64,000 nucleotides of DNA from Nannocystis punicea (GTDB lineage Bacteria > Myxococcota_A > Polyangia > Nannocystales > Nannocystaceae), in the NCBI RefSeq assembly GCF_026965555.1, contig NZ_CP114040.1, forward strand, positions 1,054,001 to 1,118,000, given 5' to 3'. The translations under genes were made by a program, and so were the position numbers. The number at the start of each line of letters is the position of its first letter. Position 1 is the first letter of the stretch. Below are positions 52,198-62,302 of the stretch, one piece after another. Under the pieces are notes generated by a model. It had not been told where the DNA came from. It did not search any database and saw only the letters and a program-made list of their open reading frames with translations.

Positions 52198-53073
52198 ATG
52201 GCACGCGACCTCGAAGGCAAGGTGATTTTGATAACGGGAGCGACCGATGGCATCGGCAAGGCCGCGGCGATGGACTTCGCCGGGCGCGGAGCGACGCTGA
52301 CGATCGTCGGACGCGACAGGGAGAAGACCGCGCAGGTGCTCGCAGCGCTGAAGGGCGCGAGCGGGAACCAGAACCTCGACCTGCTCGTCTGCGATCTCTC
52401 CCGGATGGCCGACGTGAAGCGCGCCGCCGAGGCGTTCAAGGCCAAGCACGACCGGCTCGACGTCCTGGTGAACAACGCCGGCGCGACCTTCAAGTCGCCG
52501 ATGAAGAGCCCCGACGGGTTCGAGCTGACGTTCGCGCTGAACCACCTCGCCTACTTTCAACTGACGACGGCGCTGCTCGACCTCCTCGGGAAGACGTCAG
52601 GGGCGCGGGTCGTGTCGACGTCGAGCGCCATGCAGGCCCGCGGGGCGCTCGACCTCCAGAGGACGCCGACGTCGCTGGACGGCCCGGGCTGGCGCGCCTA
52701 TGCGACCTCGAAGCTCGCGAACGTTCTCTTCACGAAGGAGCTCCAGCGGCGGTTGGAAGGGACCACGGCGACGGCGAACTGCTTCGAGCCGGGCATGGTC
52801 CGGACCCAATTCGGGGGATTCGGGTCGGACATGGGTGTCCTGCAGAACGTGATCTACGCGCTCGCAAAGCCGTTTGCGAGGACGCCCGAGCAAGGCGCGG
52901 ACTCGCTCGTCTGGCTCGCCACCTCGCCGGAAGCGGCGGCGCTCAAGGGACAATTCGTCGCGAATCGACGCCCCGTGGTCCCATCCAGGCAAGCGACCGA
53001 CCCGAAGCTCGCGGCCGATCTGTGGACGCTGAGCGAGAAGCTCTGCGCCGAGGCTGCAGCGCGCGCGGCGTGA
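52198..53073 (+). CDS. Short-chain dehydrogenase (retinol-dehydrogenase-like)
   Basis: 291 residues. TGATDGIG, NNAG, SSAM catalytic Ser region, and YATSK are in place; the FEPGMVRTQF strand is typical of the same SDR class as the gene at 49774. It follows the TVP38 gene by 64 bases on the same strand and is probably in its operon. Confidence 0.92.
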   Translation: MARDLEGKVILITGATDGIGKAAAMDFAGRGATLTIVGRDREKTAQVLAALKGASGNQNLDLLVCDLSRMADVKRAAEAFKAKHDRLDVLVNNAGATFKSPMKSPDGFELTFALNHLAYFQLTTALLDLLGKTSGARVVSTSSAMQARGALDLQRTPTSLDGPGWRAYATSKLANVLFTKELQRRLEGTTATANCFEPGMVRTQFGGFGSDMGVLQNVIYALAKPFARTPEQGADSLVWLATSPEAAALKGQFVANRRPVVPSRQATDPKLAADLWTLSEKLCAEAAARAA

Positions 53074-53544
53074 AGGCTCGGAGGGGGCAAGGCCGGGTCG
53101 CCGAAGATCGATCCGGACCGCGCCTCATGCCCATCCAGGACCCCGACACGGCTGCAGCCGCGCCGGGGCCGACACCCGTCGCGGGCTTCGATGCGGGCTG
53201 TCCTGTGGGACAGGTCATGGAGCGCCGGTTCGACGACCGAAGCCGTCCTGGCGACCGCGGACCTCTGGTTTGCGGGCGGCTCGCGGGGCGCGGGTGAAGG
53301 GGGCGCCGTAGATCTCGCAGCAGCGCATGAGTCCGCCGCGTGTCCGGGAAAAAGTTTCACGGGCTGCGACCCGGGGCCGCGGAACGCTGCTGCCCTGGAG
53401 CACGGACTCCGCCAGCCGTCGCTATTCCCGGGGTGACGCCGCGCTCGCCGGCGCGGGCAGGTGCGGAAGCTCCAGGTGCGCTGCGGCCGCGACCGTCACG
53501 AGGTGCGCGGCGCGTCCGGGGGGGCACCTGCTAAGCTCGCGTCC
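53074..53544. other. Intergenic 471 bases with one CATG-family hairpin
   Basis: No gene is supported. The hairpin at 53198-53218 is the only structure seen. The kinase promoter should be here. Confidence 0.5.
53198..53218. repeat. Diverged CATG-family hairpin
   Basis: CTGTCC-TGT-GGGACAG with a CATG six bases after it; spacing is 13 bases, so it is a poor member of the family. It follows the last gene of the TetR cluster. Confidence 0.4.
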
Positions 53545-55908
<2,364 letters not shown>

Positions 55909-55915
55909 CCCGAGG

Positions 55916-55991
55916 GGCATGCTTTTAAAAGCATGTCCGAAGGGGCATGCTCGAAAAGGCATGTCTAAATAGACATGTTTCGAGGGACATC
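55916..55991. repeat. Best CATG array: six anchors in perfect 14-base register
   Basis: CATG at 55918, 55932, 55946, 55960 and 55974 and CATC at 55988. The spacers CTTTTAAAAG, TCCGAAGGGG, CTCGAAAAGG and TCTAAATAGA show co-varying arms (CTT/AAG, TCC/GGG, TCT/AGA). Each CATG can pair left or right. The array begins 10 bases after the kinase stop and lies between convergent genes. Confidence 0.9.
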
Positions 55992-56046
55992 GTTACGGGC
56001 GCCGCTGCGCCCGGGGCGAGGAGCGCGGCGCGCACGGGCCAGCGTA

Positions 56047-56754
56047 CTAACCCCCGACGAACGTGACCGTCTCGTCGAGCGGCGCCCGGCCCGTACGGAC
56101 GTAATTCTCCGTGACGTCCTCGTACCCGATCGACATGCCGCAGAAGAGGATGAGATCGTCGGGTGGTGACAGGAGCTCCGCGACGGTCCTGCGATACACG
56201 GACCACGCCATCTGGGGGCAACTGTGCAGCCCTTCGGCGCGGAGCAGCAGCATGACGGTCTGCAGATACATGCCGACGTCGGCCCATTGGGGCGGGCCCA
56301 TGTCGCGGTCGATGTAGCAGAACAGGGCGACGGGCGCGCCGAAACAGTCCCAGTTCGCGGCAGCGGCCCGCTGGCGCGCCTCCCAGTCCTCGCGGACGAT
56401 ACCCAGTGCGCTGTAGCGCTCCTTGCCGAACGCGGAGCGGCGCTCGCCGTACGGGGGCTTCAGCGCGGACGGGTACATCTCGTACTCCCGCTCGTCCCAT
56501 GGCTCGCCTGCGGCCACGCGCTTGCCGGCGCGCTTCTTGAGCTCGGCCAGCGGCTCGCCGGTCAGCACGTAGATGTGCCACGGCTGGATGTTCGACCCGG
56601 ACGGCGACCAGGCCGCGGCCGACAGCACGCGCTCCAGCACCTCCCGCGGGACCTGCCGGTCGGTGAATCCCCGCACCGACCGCCTGCTCCTGACAGCCTC
56701 ATACACGTCCAAGATCGCATCCCCCCATTGGCTCGACACGCCCGACTCCGTCAC
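56047..56754 (-). CDS. Nitroreductase-family FMN oxidoreductase
   Basis: 235 residues. The nitroreductase fold is clear: SRRSVRGFTDRQVPREVLERVLSAAAWSPSGSNIQPWHIYVL at the N-terminus (FMN site), CYIDRDMGPPQWADVGMYLQTVMLLLRAEGLHSC in the middle and SIGYEDVTENYVRTGRAPLDETVTFVGG at the end. Family members reduce nitro compounds, quinones or flavins with NAD(P)H. GTG 56754 is the start; an internal GTG at 56739 is possible. Confidence 0.92.
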   Translation of the reverse strand: MTESGVSSQWGDAILDVYEAVRSRRSVRGFTDRQVPREVLERVLSAAAWSPSGSNIQPWHIYVLTGEPLAELKKRAGKRVAAGEPWDEREYEMYPSALKPPYGERRSAFGKERYSALGIVREDWEARQRAAAANWDCFGAPVALFCYIDRDMGPPQWADVGMYLQTVMLLLRAEGLHSCPQMAWSVYRRTVAELLSPPDDLILFCGMSIGYEDVTENYVRTGRAPLDETVTFVGG

Positions 56755-57226
56755 ACCATAGCCGGCGGGGTCGTCCCCGAGTCTCGCGCCCAGCTCCGCA
56801 GGTCGAGACCACCACTGCGGGACTCTACGCTTCCGTGCCCCACGCGCAAGCGAGCTGGTGTTGCTCCGGTGGGGTGCGCGGGCGCGCGATCGCTGGTGTT
56901 GCTCGGCGAGTGTCGCTGGCGCGCGACATCCGCCGGCATTGCTCGCGGCGAGCTGGTTTCGCTCGGGACAACGCACGGCCGCCGGGTCGTGCGGGGCGGT
57001 GTGGCTCGCAGCGCGCTGGTGTCGCTCGGGGCGCGCGCAGTGTCGGGCGAACAACACGGGCTTGCCGCGGTGGGGCGTCGGCCGGGCCGCGGGTGTCGGC
57101 GGCGCGCGGGGAGGCGGTGTCGGCGCGTGCGGGGCGGAGGTGCCGGCCGCTCGGCGGAGCGGCGGCCTGGGACGGCCGAGAGGGACGAGGTGGAAGCCTG
57201 CGCGGCGAGGCGACCGGCCGGGCCCG
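56755..57226. other. Intergenic 472 bases with degenerate GCTGGTGTTGCTC repeats
   Basis: Copies similar to GCTGGTGTTGCTCGGG occur near 56853, 56891, 56931, 56951 and 57014, at spacings of about 20, 40 or 60 bases. They do not form an open coding repeat. No gene is supported. Confidence 0.45.
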
Positions 57227-58528
57227 TCAGCCGGCGTCCGGGCCGGGCGGGGCGGCGAGGCGGAAGAAGCGGAAGCCGCCGCCGCCGCGCCAGCCGGTGG
57301 CCGCGGTCGCGCCGCTGGGGTCGTCGCCGTCGATCACGGCGCGCAGGCGCGGCAGGCAGTGGGTCTCGGCGTGCGGGCCGAGCTCGACGGCCAGCCAGCG
57401 GCGCCGCATCTTGTGGGCGACCGCGGCGGTGGTGCCCGAGCCGGCGAAGCAGTCGAGCACGAGGTCACCGGGGGCGGTGGCGACGTCGAGGCAGCGCTTG
57501 AGCAAGAGCTCGGGCTTCTTGCCGTGCGAGAACTCGACCCCGCCCTCCTTGTGCAGGTTGTTGGGCAGGAGGTCGTCCCAGATCGTCGACAGCGCCTGCG
57601 CGGTGACCCGCCGGCCGTCGACCTCGCGGACCTTGGCGGAGTAAAAGATCAGCTGCTCGCCGCCGAGGAAGTACATGTCCTCGCGGCCAGGTCGCTCGGC
57701 GCGCAGGACCACCCCGGGCTCGGCGGCCGAGCGGGCCAGCACCTGCCGCGCCGGCTCGCCGACGTCGCGGGCGGCGATCCGCGCGGTGCGGACGACCCGG
57801 TGCGGCGAGTCGAGCACGAACGCCTCGAGCTCGGCCTCGAGGGCGCCGCCGCGCAGGCTCCTGAGGTCGAGGCCACTGGCCCGCGCGAACGCCTGACGCA
57901 GCGGGACCAGCCGCCAGCGCTCCGGCGAGTCGTCGATGTTGTCGATCCACCGGCTGTAGCGAGCGTCGCGCGCGGTCGCGGCGTGGACCCGACCCGCCCG
58001 CCAGGCGCCGCGCTGGCGGGCGTAGACGACGATGAAGCTGGCGGTGCTGACGAACCCGGCGTTGACCGCCTTCGGCCCCGAGACGGAGCTCTGCTTGAAG
58101 GTGATGACCGCGATCCGGTTGGCCCGCCCGAACACCTCGTCGGCGACGGTGATCAGGTAGGCCAGCTCGTTGTCGTCGATGTGCACGAACAGGGTGCCCG
58201 AGTCGGTCAGGAGCCGCCGCAGCACGACCAGCCGCTCGCGCATCAGCGCCAGCCAGCGCCCGTGCTCGAGGCCGTCGTCGTAGTGCGCGAACACCTGGCC
58301 GGTGTTGTACGGCGGGTCGATGTACACGCATTGCACCCGCCCGGCGAACTCCGGCTCGAGCGCCCGCAACACCGCGAGGTTGTCGCCGCGGATCAGCCGA
58401 TTGTCGACCAGCTCGTCGGGCCCCGCCTGCGCGGCGCGATGCCCCAGCGCGAGGTCCTCGCGCAACACCGGCGCCGGCGTGAGCGCCTCCTCGGCCGGGG
58501 CCAGCTGCGGTCGACCGCGTGCAGGCAT
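57227..58528 (-). CDS. DNA N6-adenine methyltransferase (beta-class, Mod-like)
   Basis: 433 residues from the ATG at 58528. DPPYNTG (71-77, catalytic motif IV) precedes DCFAGSGTT (359-367, SAM-binding motif I), the order of beta-class N6-adenine enzymes such as Type III Mod. The target-recognition region lies between them. No restriction (Res) gene is adjacent, so it may be an orphan methyltransferase or part of the neighbouring module. It is divergent from the AlbA_2 gene. It would methylate adenine in a specific DNA site, using SAM, in the cytoplasm. Confidence 0.92.
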   Translation of the reverse strand: MPARGRPQLAPAEEALTPAPVLREDLALGHRAAQAGPDELVDNRLIRGDNLAVLRALEPEFAGRVQCVYIDPPYNTGQVFAHYDDGLEHGRWLALMRERLVVLRRLLTDSGTLFVHIDDNELAYLITVADEVFGRANRIAVITFKQSSVSGPKAVNAGFVSTASFIVVYARQRGAWRAGRVHAATARDARYSRWIDNIDDSPERWRLVPLRQAFARASGLDLRSLRGGALEAELEAFVLDSPHRVVRTARIAARDVGEPARQVLARSAAEPGVVLRAERPGREDMYFLGGEQLIFYSAKVREVDGRRVTAQALSTIWDDLLPNNLHKEGGVEFSHGKKPELLLKRCLDVATAPGDLVLDCFAGSGTTAAVAHKMRRRWLAVELGPHAETHCLPRLRAVIDGDDPSGATAATGWRGGGGFRFFRLAAPPGPDAG

Positions 58529-58672
58529 CGCGCGCGCGAGGGTAGCATCGTTCTCCGCGAGCCGTCGCTGCGAGGGGGCCGTGGGGCCGCGCGGGCGAGC
58601 GAGCGTGGTGTATCCCGATCTCGCAGGCGCCGCCGTTGCCGGGGACGGCGCTCGCGTGTAAGTTCGGGGCGC

Positions 58673-59875
58673 ATGACGCCCGAGGACGTCGAGGCTCTGT
58701 TCCGCGAGGAGACCGCTCACGTCGAGTGGAAAGAGTCTCACGACGCCAAGGACGTGCTCGACGCCGTGTGCGCGTTCGCCAACGACCTCGCCGACAGCAA
58801 GCGCGAGGGTACCGTGGTCCTCGGCGTGCACGCGCGGACCGGCAGGCCGTGCGGCAAGTATCCGCGGGCGACGACGGACGCCGACAAGGTTCAGCAGGCG
58901 CTGGTGAGCCTCATCAGCTCGACGAAGATCATCCCCCATCCGGTCGTGCAGATCGAGACGCTCGAGCGTGAGGACCAGCTGGTGTTCGTGTTGCGAGTGC
59001 AGCCGTACGCCGTCCCGCCGGTGGTGAAGGTCAACGGGACGCCCTACGTGCGGGTCGGCACCGTGACGCAGCGGGCCAACGACGCGCAGCTGCGGCGGCT
59101 CGAGGAGCGCCGGCCGATCCATCTCCAGCCGTTCGACATTCGCCCGTGCGACGGCGCGAGCGCCGACGACCTCGACGTCCCGCTGCTGTCGGCGAAGTAC
59201 CGCGCGGCGCGCGAGCTCGACGGCGACCCCGACACTTTCCTCCCCTTCGAGCGCTGGCTGACCCAGCAGGAGCTGGGGCGGCCCGCGAACGGGACGTGGA
59301 CGCCGAACAACGCGGCCTTGCTGGTATACGGTCTCAGCCCCCAGAGCTTCTACTCCGGGGCCTACGTCGACCTGGTGCGCTACGCCGGCAACGACTACGA
59401 CGCGCCGATCAGCGTGCGCCAGACGATCACCGGGCCGCTCCTCGAGCAATTGAAGCAGGCATGGACGGTCCTCGACGCGCTCAACCTCGACGTCGCCGGC
59501 GAGGACCGCGGCATCCAGACGACGCTGACGTCGATGTTCCCGGCGCCGGTGCTCAAGGAGCTGGTCCGCAACATGGTCCAGCACCGGGACTACGCGGCGA
59601 CGCGCGCGCCGAGCCGCGTCGCGTGGTTCGACGACCGCATCGAACTGTCCAACCCCGGCGCACCGTACGGCCAGGCCGCGCTCGGCAAATTCGGCGAGCA
59701 CTCGGAGTACCGCAACCCGAGAGTCACGCAGCTGCTCCTCGACGAGGGCTACGTCGAGCGGGCGGGTCGCGGGGTCCGACGCGCGGAGGCGCTGCTCGCC
59801 CGCGAGGGCCATCCTCCGCTCGAGATCGAGACGAACGGTTACACGACCGTGACCGTGCGGAGGCGCCGCGAATGA
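58673..59875 (+). CDS. AlbA_2 (Schlafen-like) plus HATPase_c_4 DNA-binding/ATP-binding protein
   Basis: 400 residues. Residues about 15-130 form an AlbA_2 domain (HVEWKES, VLDAVCAFANDL, GTVVLGVHARTGRPCG), a nucleic-acid or RNase-like fold. The C-terminal half resembles HATPase_c_4 and RecG-like wings (VLKELVRNMVQHRDYAA, WFDDRIELSNPG), followed by a winged-helix (RNPRVTQLLLDEGYVERAG). The stop overlaps the next start (ATGA at 59872-59875). Family members act as transcription regulators and in anti-phage systems. Start ATG 58673 agrees with the AlbA_2 N-terminus. Confidence 0.88.
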   Translation: MTPEDVEALFREETAHVEWKESHDAKDVLDAVCAFANDLADSKREGTVVLGVHARTGRPCGKYPRATTDADKVQQALVSLISSTKIIPHPVVQIETLEREDQLVFVLRVQPYAVPPVVKVNGTPYVRVGTVTQRANDAQLRRLEERRPIHLQPFDIRPCDGASADDLDVPLLSAKYRAARELDGDPDTFLPFERWLTQQELGRPANGTWTPNNAALLVYGLSPQSFYSGAYVDLVRYAGNDYDAPISVRQTITGPLLEQLKQAWTVLDALNLDVAGEDRGIQTTLTSMFPAPVLKELVRNMVQHRDYAATRAPSRVAWFDDRIELSNPGAPYGQAALGKFGEHSEYRNPRVTQLLLDEGYVERAGRGVRRAEALLAREGHPPLEIETNGYTTVTVRRRRE

Positions 59876-60936
59876 AGCGACCTGCGGTGAGGCTGGTCGC
59901 GCGCGGGCCGAAGAGTCTGGTCCTGTTCAACAACAAGGGCGGGGTCGGCAAGACGACCTTGACCTTCAACCTCGCGCACATGTTCGCCAGGTTGGGTCGC
60001 CGGGTCGCGCTCATCGATCTCGACCCGCAGTGCAACCTGTCGGCGCTCGCGCTGCCGGACCACGTCCTCGAGGGAATCTGGGACGACACCGAGCCGGGGC
60101 GGACCGTCGCCTCCTGCGTCGAGAAGGTCCGTGTCGGCCGGGGCGAGCTCGCTGAGCCCGTCGGTTGCGAGCTCGCCGACGATCTGTACCTCCTCCCCGG
60201 TGATCTGCGCTTGAGTCGCTTCGAGCCGCGGCTGGCCCGCGACTGGCCGCAGATCATGGCGGAGGACAGCGAGATGGCGCTGCATGCCGTCACCGCGCTC
60301 GATCGTCTCGCGGTGAGCTTCGCCAATCAGGTCGACGCCAACATCGTGCTCTTCGACGTCGGGCCGAGCCTGGGCGCCCTCAACCGCGCCGTGTTGCTCG
60401 CGTCCGACGCCGTCGTCGTCCCCCTCGCGCCCGACCTGTTCAGCCTTCGTGGTCTGCAGAACGTCGGCGAGGTGCTGCACGAGTGGCGTGACGAGTGGGA
60501 GACCGCGCGCGTGAAGAACCTTCAGAGCGCCAACCGTCGCCGAGAGCCTCAGCCCTCGTTGCCCCAGCGTCTCATGCAGCCGCTCGGTTACATCGTTCAG
60601 CAGCACCTCGCCGTCGCAGACGTACCGGTGCGGGCGTACCAACGGTGGTTGAAGCAGATACCGGCGAGCTTCGCCGAAGACGTGCTGCATCGGCCGGCTC
60701 CAGCCCTGGATTCCGTCCAGGACGACCTTTACTGCCTCGGCTTCCTCCGCCACTTCGCCAGCCTGGTGCCGCTGGCGCAGGCAGCCCATAAACCGCTGTT
60801 CGAGCTGGCTCACGCCGACGGCGTGGTCGGCTCGCAATATCAGACAGTCGCCCGCGCGACGAAGGCGTTCGAGCAGTTGGCCACAGGTATCCTCGCCAGA
60901 CTCGATGCGCTCGGCGTCGTGGCGTCCAAGGGATGA
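59872..60936 (+). CDS. ParA/MinD-like AAA ATPase
   Basis: 354 residues. A deviant Walker A NNKGGVGKTTLTFNL and the downstream DLDPQCNLSAL and VLFDVGPSLGAL are the ParA/Soj pattern. The C-terminal part (about 240-354) is longer than plain ParA. It overlaps the AlbA_2 gene by ATGA, so the two are translated together. No parB or parS is seen, so a role in plasmid/chromosome partition is doubtful. It may work with the AlbA_2 protein; defence or mobile-element control is inference. Confidence 0.9.
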   Translation: MKRPAVRLVARGPKSLVLFNNKGGVGKTTLTFNLAHMFARLGRRVALIDLDPQCNLSALALPDHVLEGIWDDTEPGRTVASCVEKVRVGRGELAEPVGCELADDLYLLPGDLRLSRFEPRLARDWPQIMAEDSEMALHAVTALDRLAVSFANQVDANIVLFDVGPSLGALNRAVLLASDAVVVPLAPDLFSLRGLQNVGEVLHEWRDEWETARVKNLQSANRRREPQPSLPQRLMQPLGYIVQQHLAVADVPVRAYQRWLKQIPASFAEDVLHRPAPALDSVQDDLYCLGFLRHFASLVPLAQAAHKPLFELAHADGVVGSQYQTVARATKAFEQLATGILARLDALGVVASKG

Positions 60937-60981
60937 GGCCCGTTGGGCCTCGCGCGGCCGCGAAGCGCGGCTCCTGGGGCG

Positions 60982-61000
60982 CATGACCCTTCGGACAGGA
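60982..61000. repeat. Diverged CATG-family unit
   Basis: CATG at 60982 and CAGG at 60996, 14 bases apart; loop CCTTCGG. It lies 46 bases after the ParA-like stop. Confidence 0.45.
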
Positions 61001-61151
61001 GCTTCGACGTCACAGTCATGGAGCCGGGCCGGGGGCACGAGCCGGGGGCGCACAGCCGCGTCTGCGCGTGCGGGGCGGGCGCCGGCGGAGGTGCCGACCG
61101 ATTCGTGGCACGCGTTTACTTGCGCGCGGGGTTGATGCATCTTCACCGCAG

Positions 61152-61979
61152 ATGCAGCGGCTGGTGGATGCATTCCGGGCCCGGTTGAACGACAACGTGG
61201 CGGAGTCGGCGAGCCGGATCCGCGCGGCCAAGCTGCCGTTCTACGAGGGCCTCACCGACGCCCAGCTGTCGGCCACTCTGGCCCGCGCGTTCGAGGCCGC
61301 GGCCGCCGACGTCGAGCGCGGCGAGCCGCACGCGCTGCTGCAACGCATGCGAGACATCGCCATCGTCCGCTCGCAGCGCGGGGTCGCGGTGATGGACGTC
61401 GTCACGGGCCTCAACCTCGGGTTCCAGGCGGTCTCCGACGACTTCGCCGCGCTCTGGCCCGACGACATCGAGCTCCGGCTCGGCTGGGAGCAAGCGCGGG
61501 CGAAGATCGCCTACGCCGGCGCAGCAGTGCTGGCCGATACGTACCTCGAGGCCCGCGAGGCGGTGGTGCGCGCCCAGTCCGAGGCGCTGGTCCGGCTGTC
61601 GCTGCGCGTGCTGCCGCTGTACCCCGGCGTGGTGGTGCTGCCGCTGCTCGGCGAGCTCGGGGCCGAGCGCGCGCAGCAGATCACCGAGGCGCTGCTGGCG
61701 GCGGTGGCCCAGCATTCGGCGGCGTACGCGTTGCTCGACCTGTCGGGCGTGCCCAGCCTCGACACCGACGAAGCGGTGCAATTGCTGGCCCGCGCGACGC
61801 AGGCGATCGAGCTGCTCGGGGCGACGCCGATCCTGGTGGGGATCCAGCCGGCCGTGGCGCAGTCGATGAGCGCGCGCGGGGTGTCGTTCCGCGCGCCGAC
61901 TCTGGCCGACCTCGCCGGCGGCCTGCGCCACGCGCTGCGCGGCCTCGGCGTCGAGCTCCACAAGGCGCGGGGATCGTGA
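61152..61979 (+). CDS. RsbR-like sensory protein with STAS domain
   Basis: 275 residues from the ATG at 61152. The N-terminal half is a helical RsbR-type sensor (non-haem globin-like pattern LPFYEGLTDAQLSATLARAF, MDVVTGLNLGFQAVSDDF). The C-terminal half is a STAS domain (YPGVVVLPLLGELGAERAQQITEAL, YALLDLSGVPSLDTDEAVQLL). It is a paralogue in domain plan of the protein at 21217 but has the RsbR globin-like sensor instead of DUF2378. It is likely a stressosome-type signalling component. Confidence 0.87.
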   Translation: MQRLVDAFRARLNDNVAESASRIRAAKLPFYEGLTDAQLSATLARAFEAAAADVERGEPHALLQRMRDIAIVRSQRGVAVMDVVTGLNLGFQAVSDDFAALWPDDIELRLGWEQARAKIAYAGAAVLADTYLEAREAVVRAQSEALVRLSLRVLPLYPGVVVLPLLGELGAERAQQITEALLAAVAQHSAAYALLDLSGVPSLDTDEAVQLLARATQAIELLGATPILVGIQPAVAQSMSARGVSFRAPTLADLAGGLRHALRGLGVELHKARGS

Positions 61980-62015
61980 CTCCCTTGGTTCGTGCGCGCG
62001 GGCTTTATTAAGAAA

Positions 62016-62040
62016 TATGTCCCCGAGGACAGCTCATTCA
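62016..62040. repeat. CATG/CAGC-family unit after the STAS gene
   Basis: TATG at 62016 and CAGC at 62030, 14 bases apart; GAGGACAGCTCATTCACGG also matches the unit at 62284 (GAGGACAGCTTATTCGCGG). Confidence 0.5.
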
Positions 62041-62083
62041 CGGCGCGCCGAGGCGGGCGTCGGACCGAGAGCGCCGCGCTGAA

Positions 62084-62283
62084 TCACACGAGCCGCTGCA
62101 ACGGGAACGACCAGGTGCGGGTGCAGTCGAGCTGCAGGCCGGGCGGGGCCGGGATCGGTGGATGATTCTGAAAGGTCGCTCCGGGAACGCGCCGGAGCTC
62201 GGGTCCATGAGCACGTCGGCGAGCTCGCGGCCGTCGGGCAGGCGAAGGGCGCGACACGCGAGGACGAGGAGCCTGACACCCTC
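62084..62283 (-). pseudogene. Gene remnant with frameshift, between two CAGC units
   Basis: The minus strand reads LLVLACRALRLPDGRELADV with LMDPSSGAFPERPF, and after a one-base shift near 62165, QNHPPIPAPPGLQLDCTRT and WSFPLQRLV then stop. GC3 bias is strong in both parts. No start is seen and the 5' part is missing. The family is not recognised. It lies between two near-identical GGACAGCT elements, which may mark how it was deposited or cut off. Confidence 0.4.
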
Positions 62284-62302
62284 GAGGACAGCTTATTCGC
62301 GG
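62284..62302. repeat. CAGC-type family element overlapping a stop codon
   Basis: GAGGACAGCTTATTCGCGG resembles the element at 62025. The TTA at 62293-62295 is the TAA stop of the dehydrogenase gene read on the minus strand, so the element overlaps its 3' end. Confidence 0.45.

Noticed and set aside
55916..55991. CRISPR-like regular spacing
   Set aside because: The spacers are 10 bases and the repeats 4 bases; CRISPR repeats are 23-47 bases with spacers near 30. No cas gene is in the window.
55916..55991. Units fit the p53 half-site RRRCWWGYYY
   Set aside because: The match follows from the palindrome RRRCATGYYY; p53 is an animal protein and the 14-base step does not fit its site arrangement.
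59872..60936. Chromosome-partition locus (parABS)
   Set aside because: Only a ParA-like gene is present, with no parB or parS, and it is coupled to an AlbA_2 gene instead.
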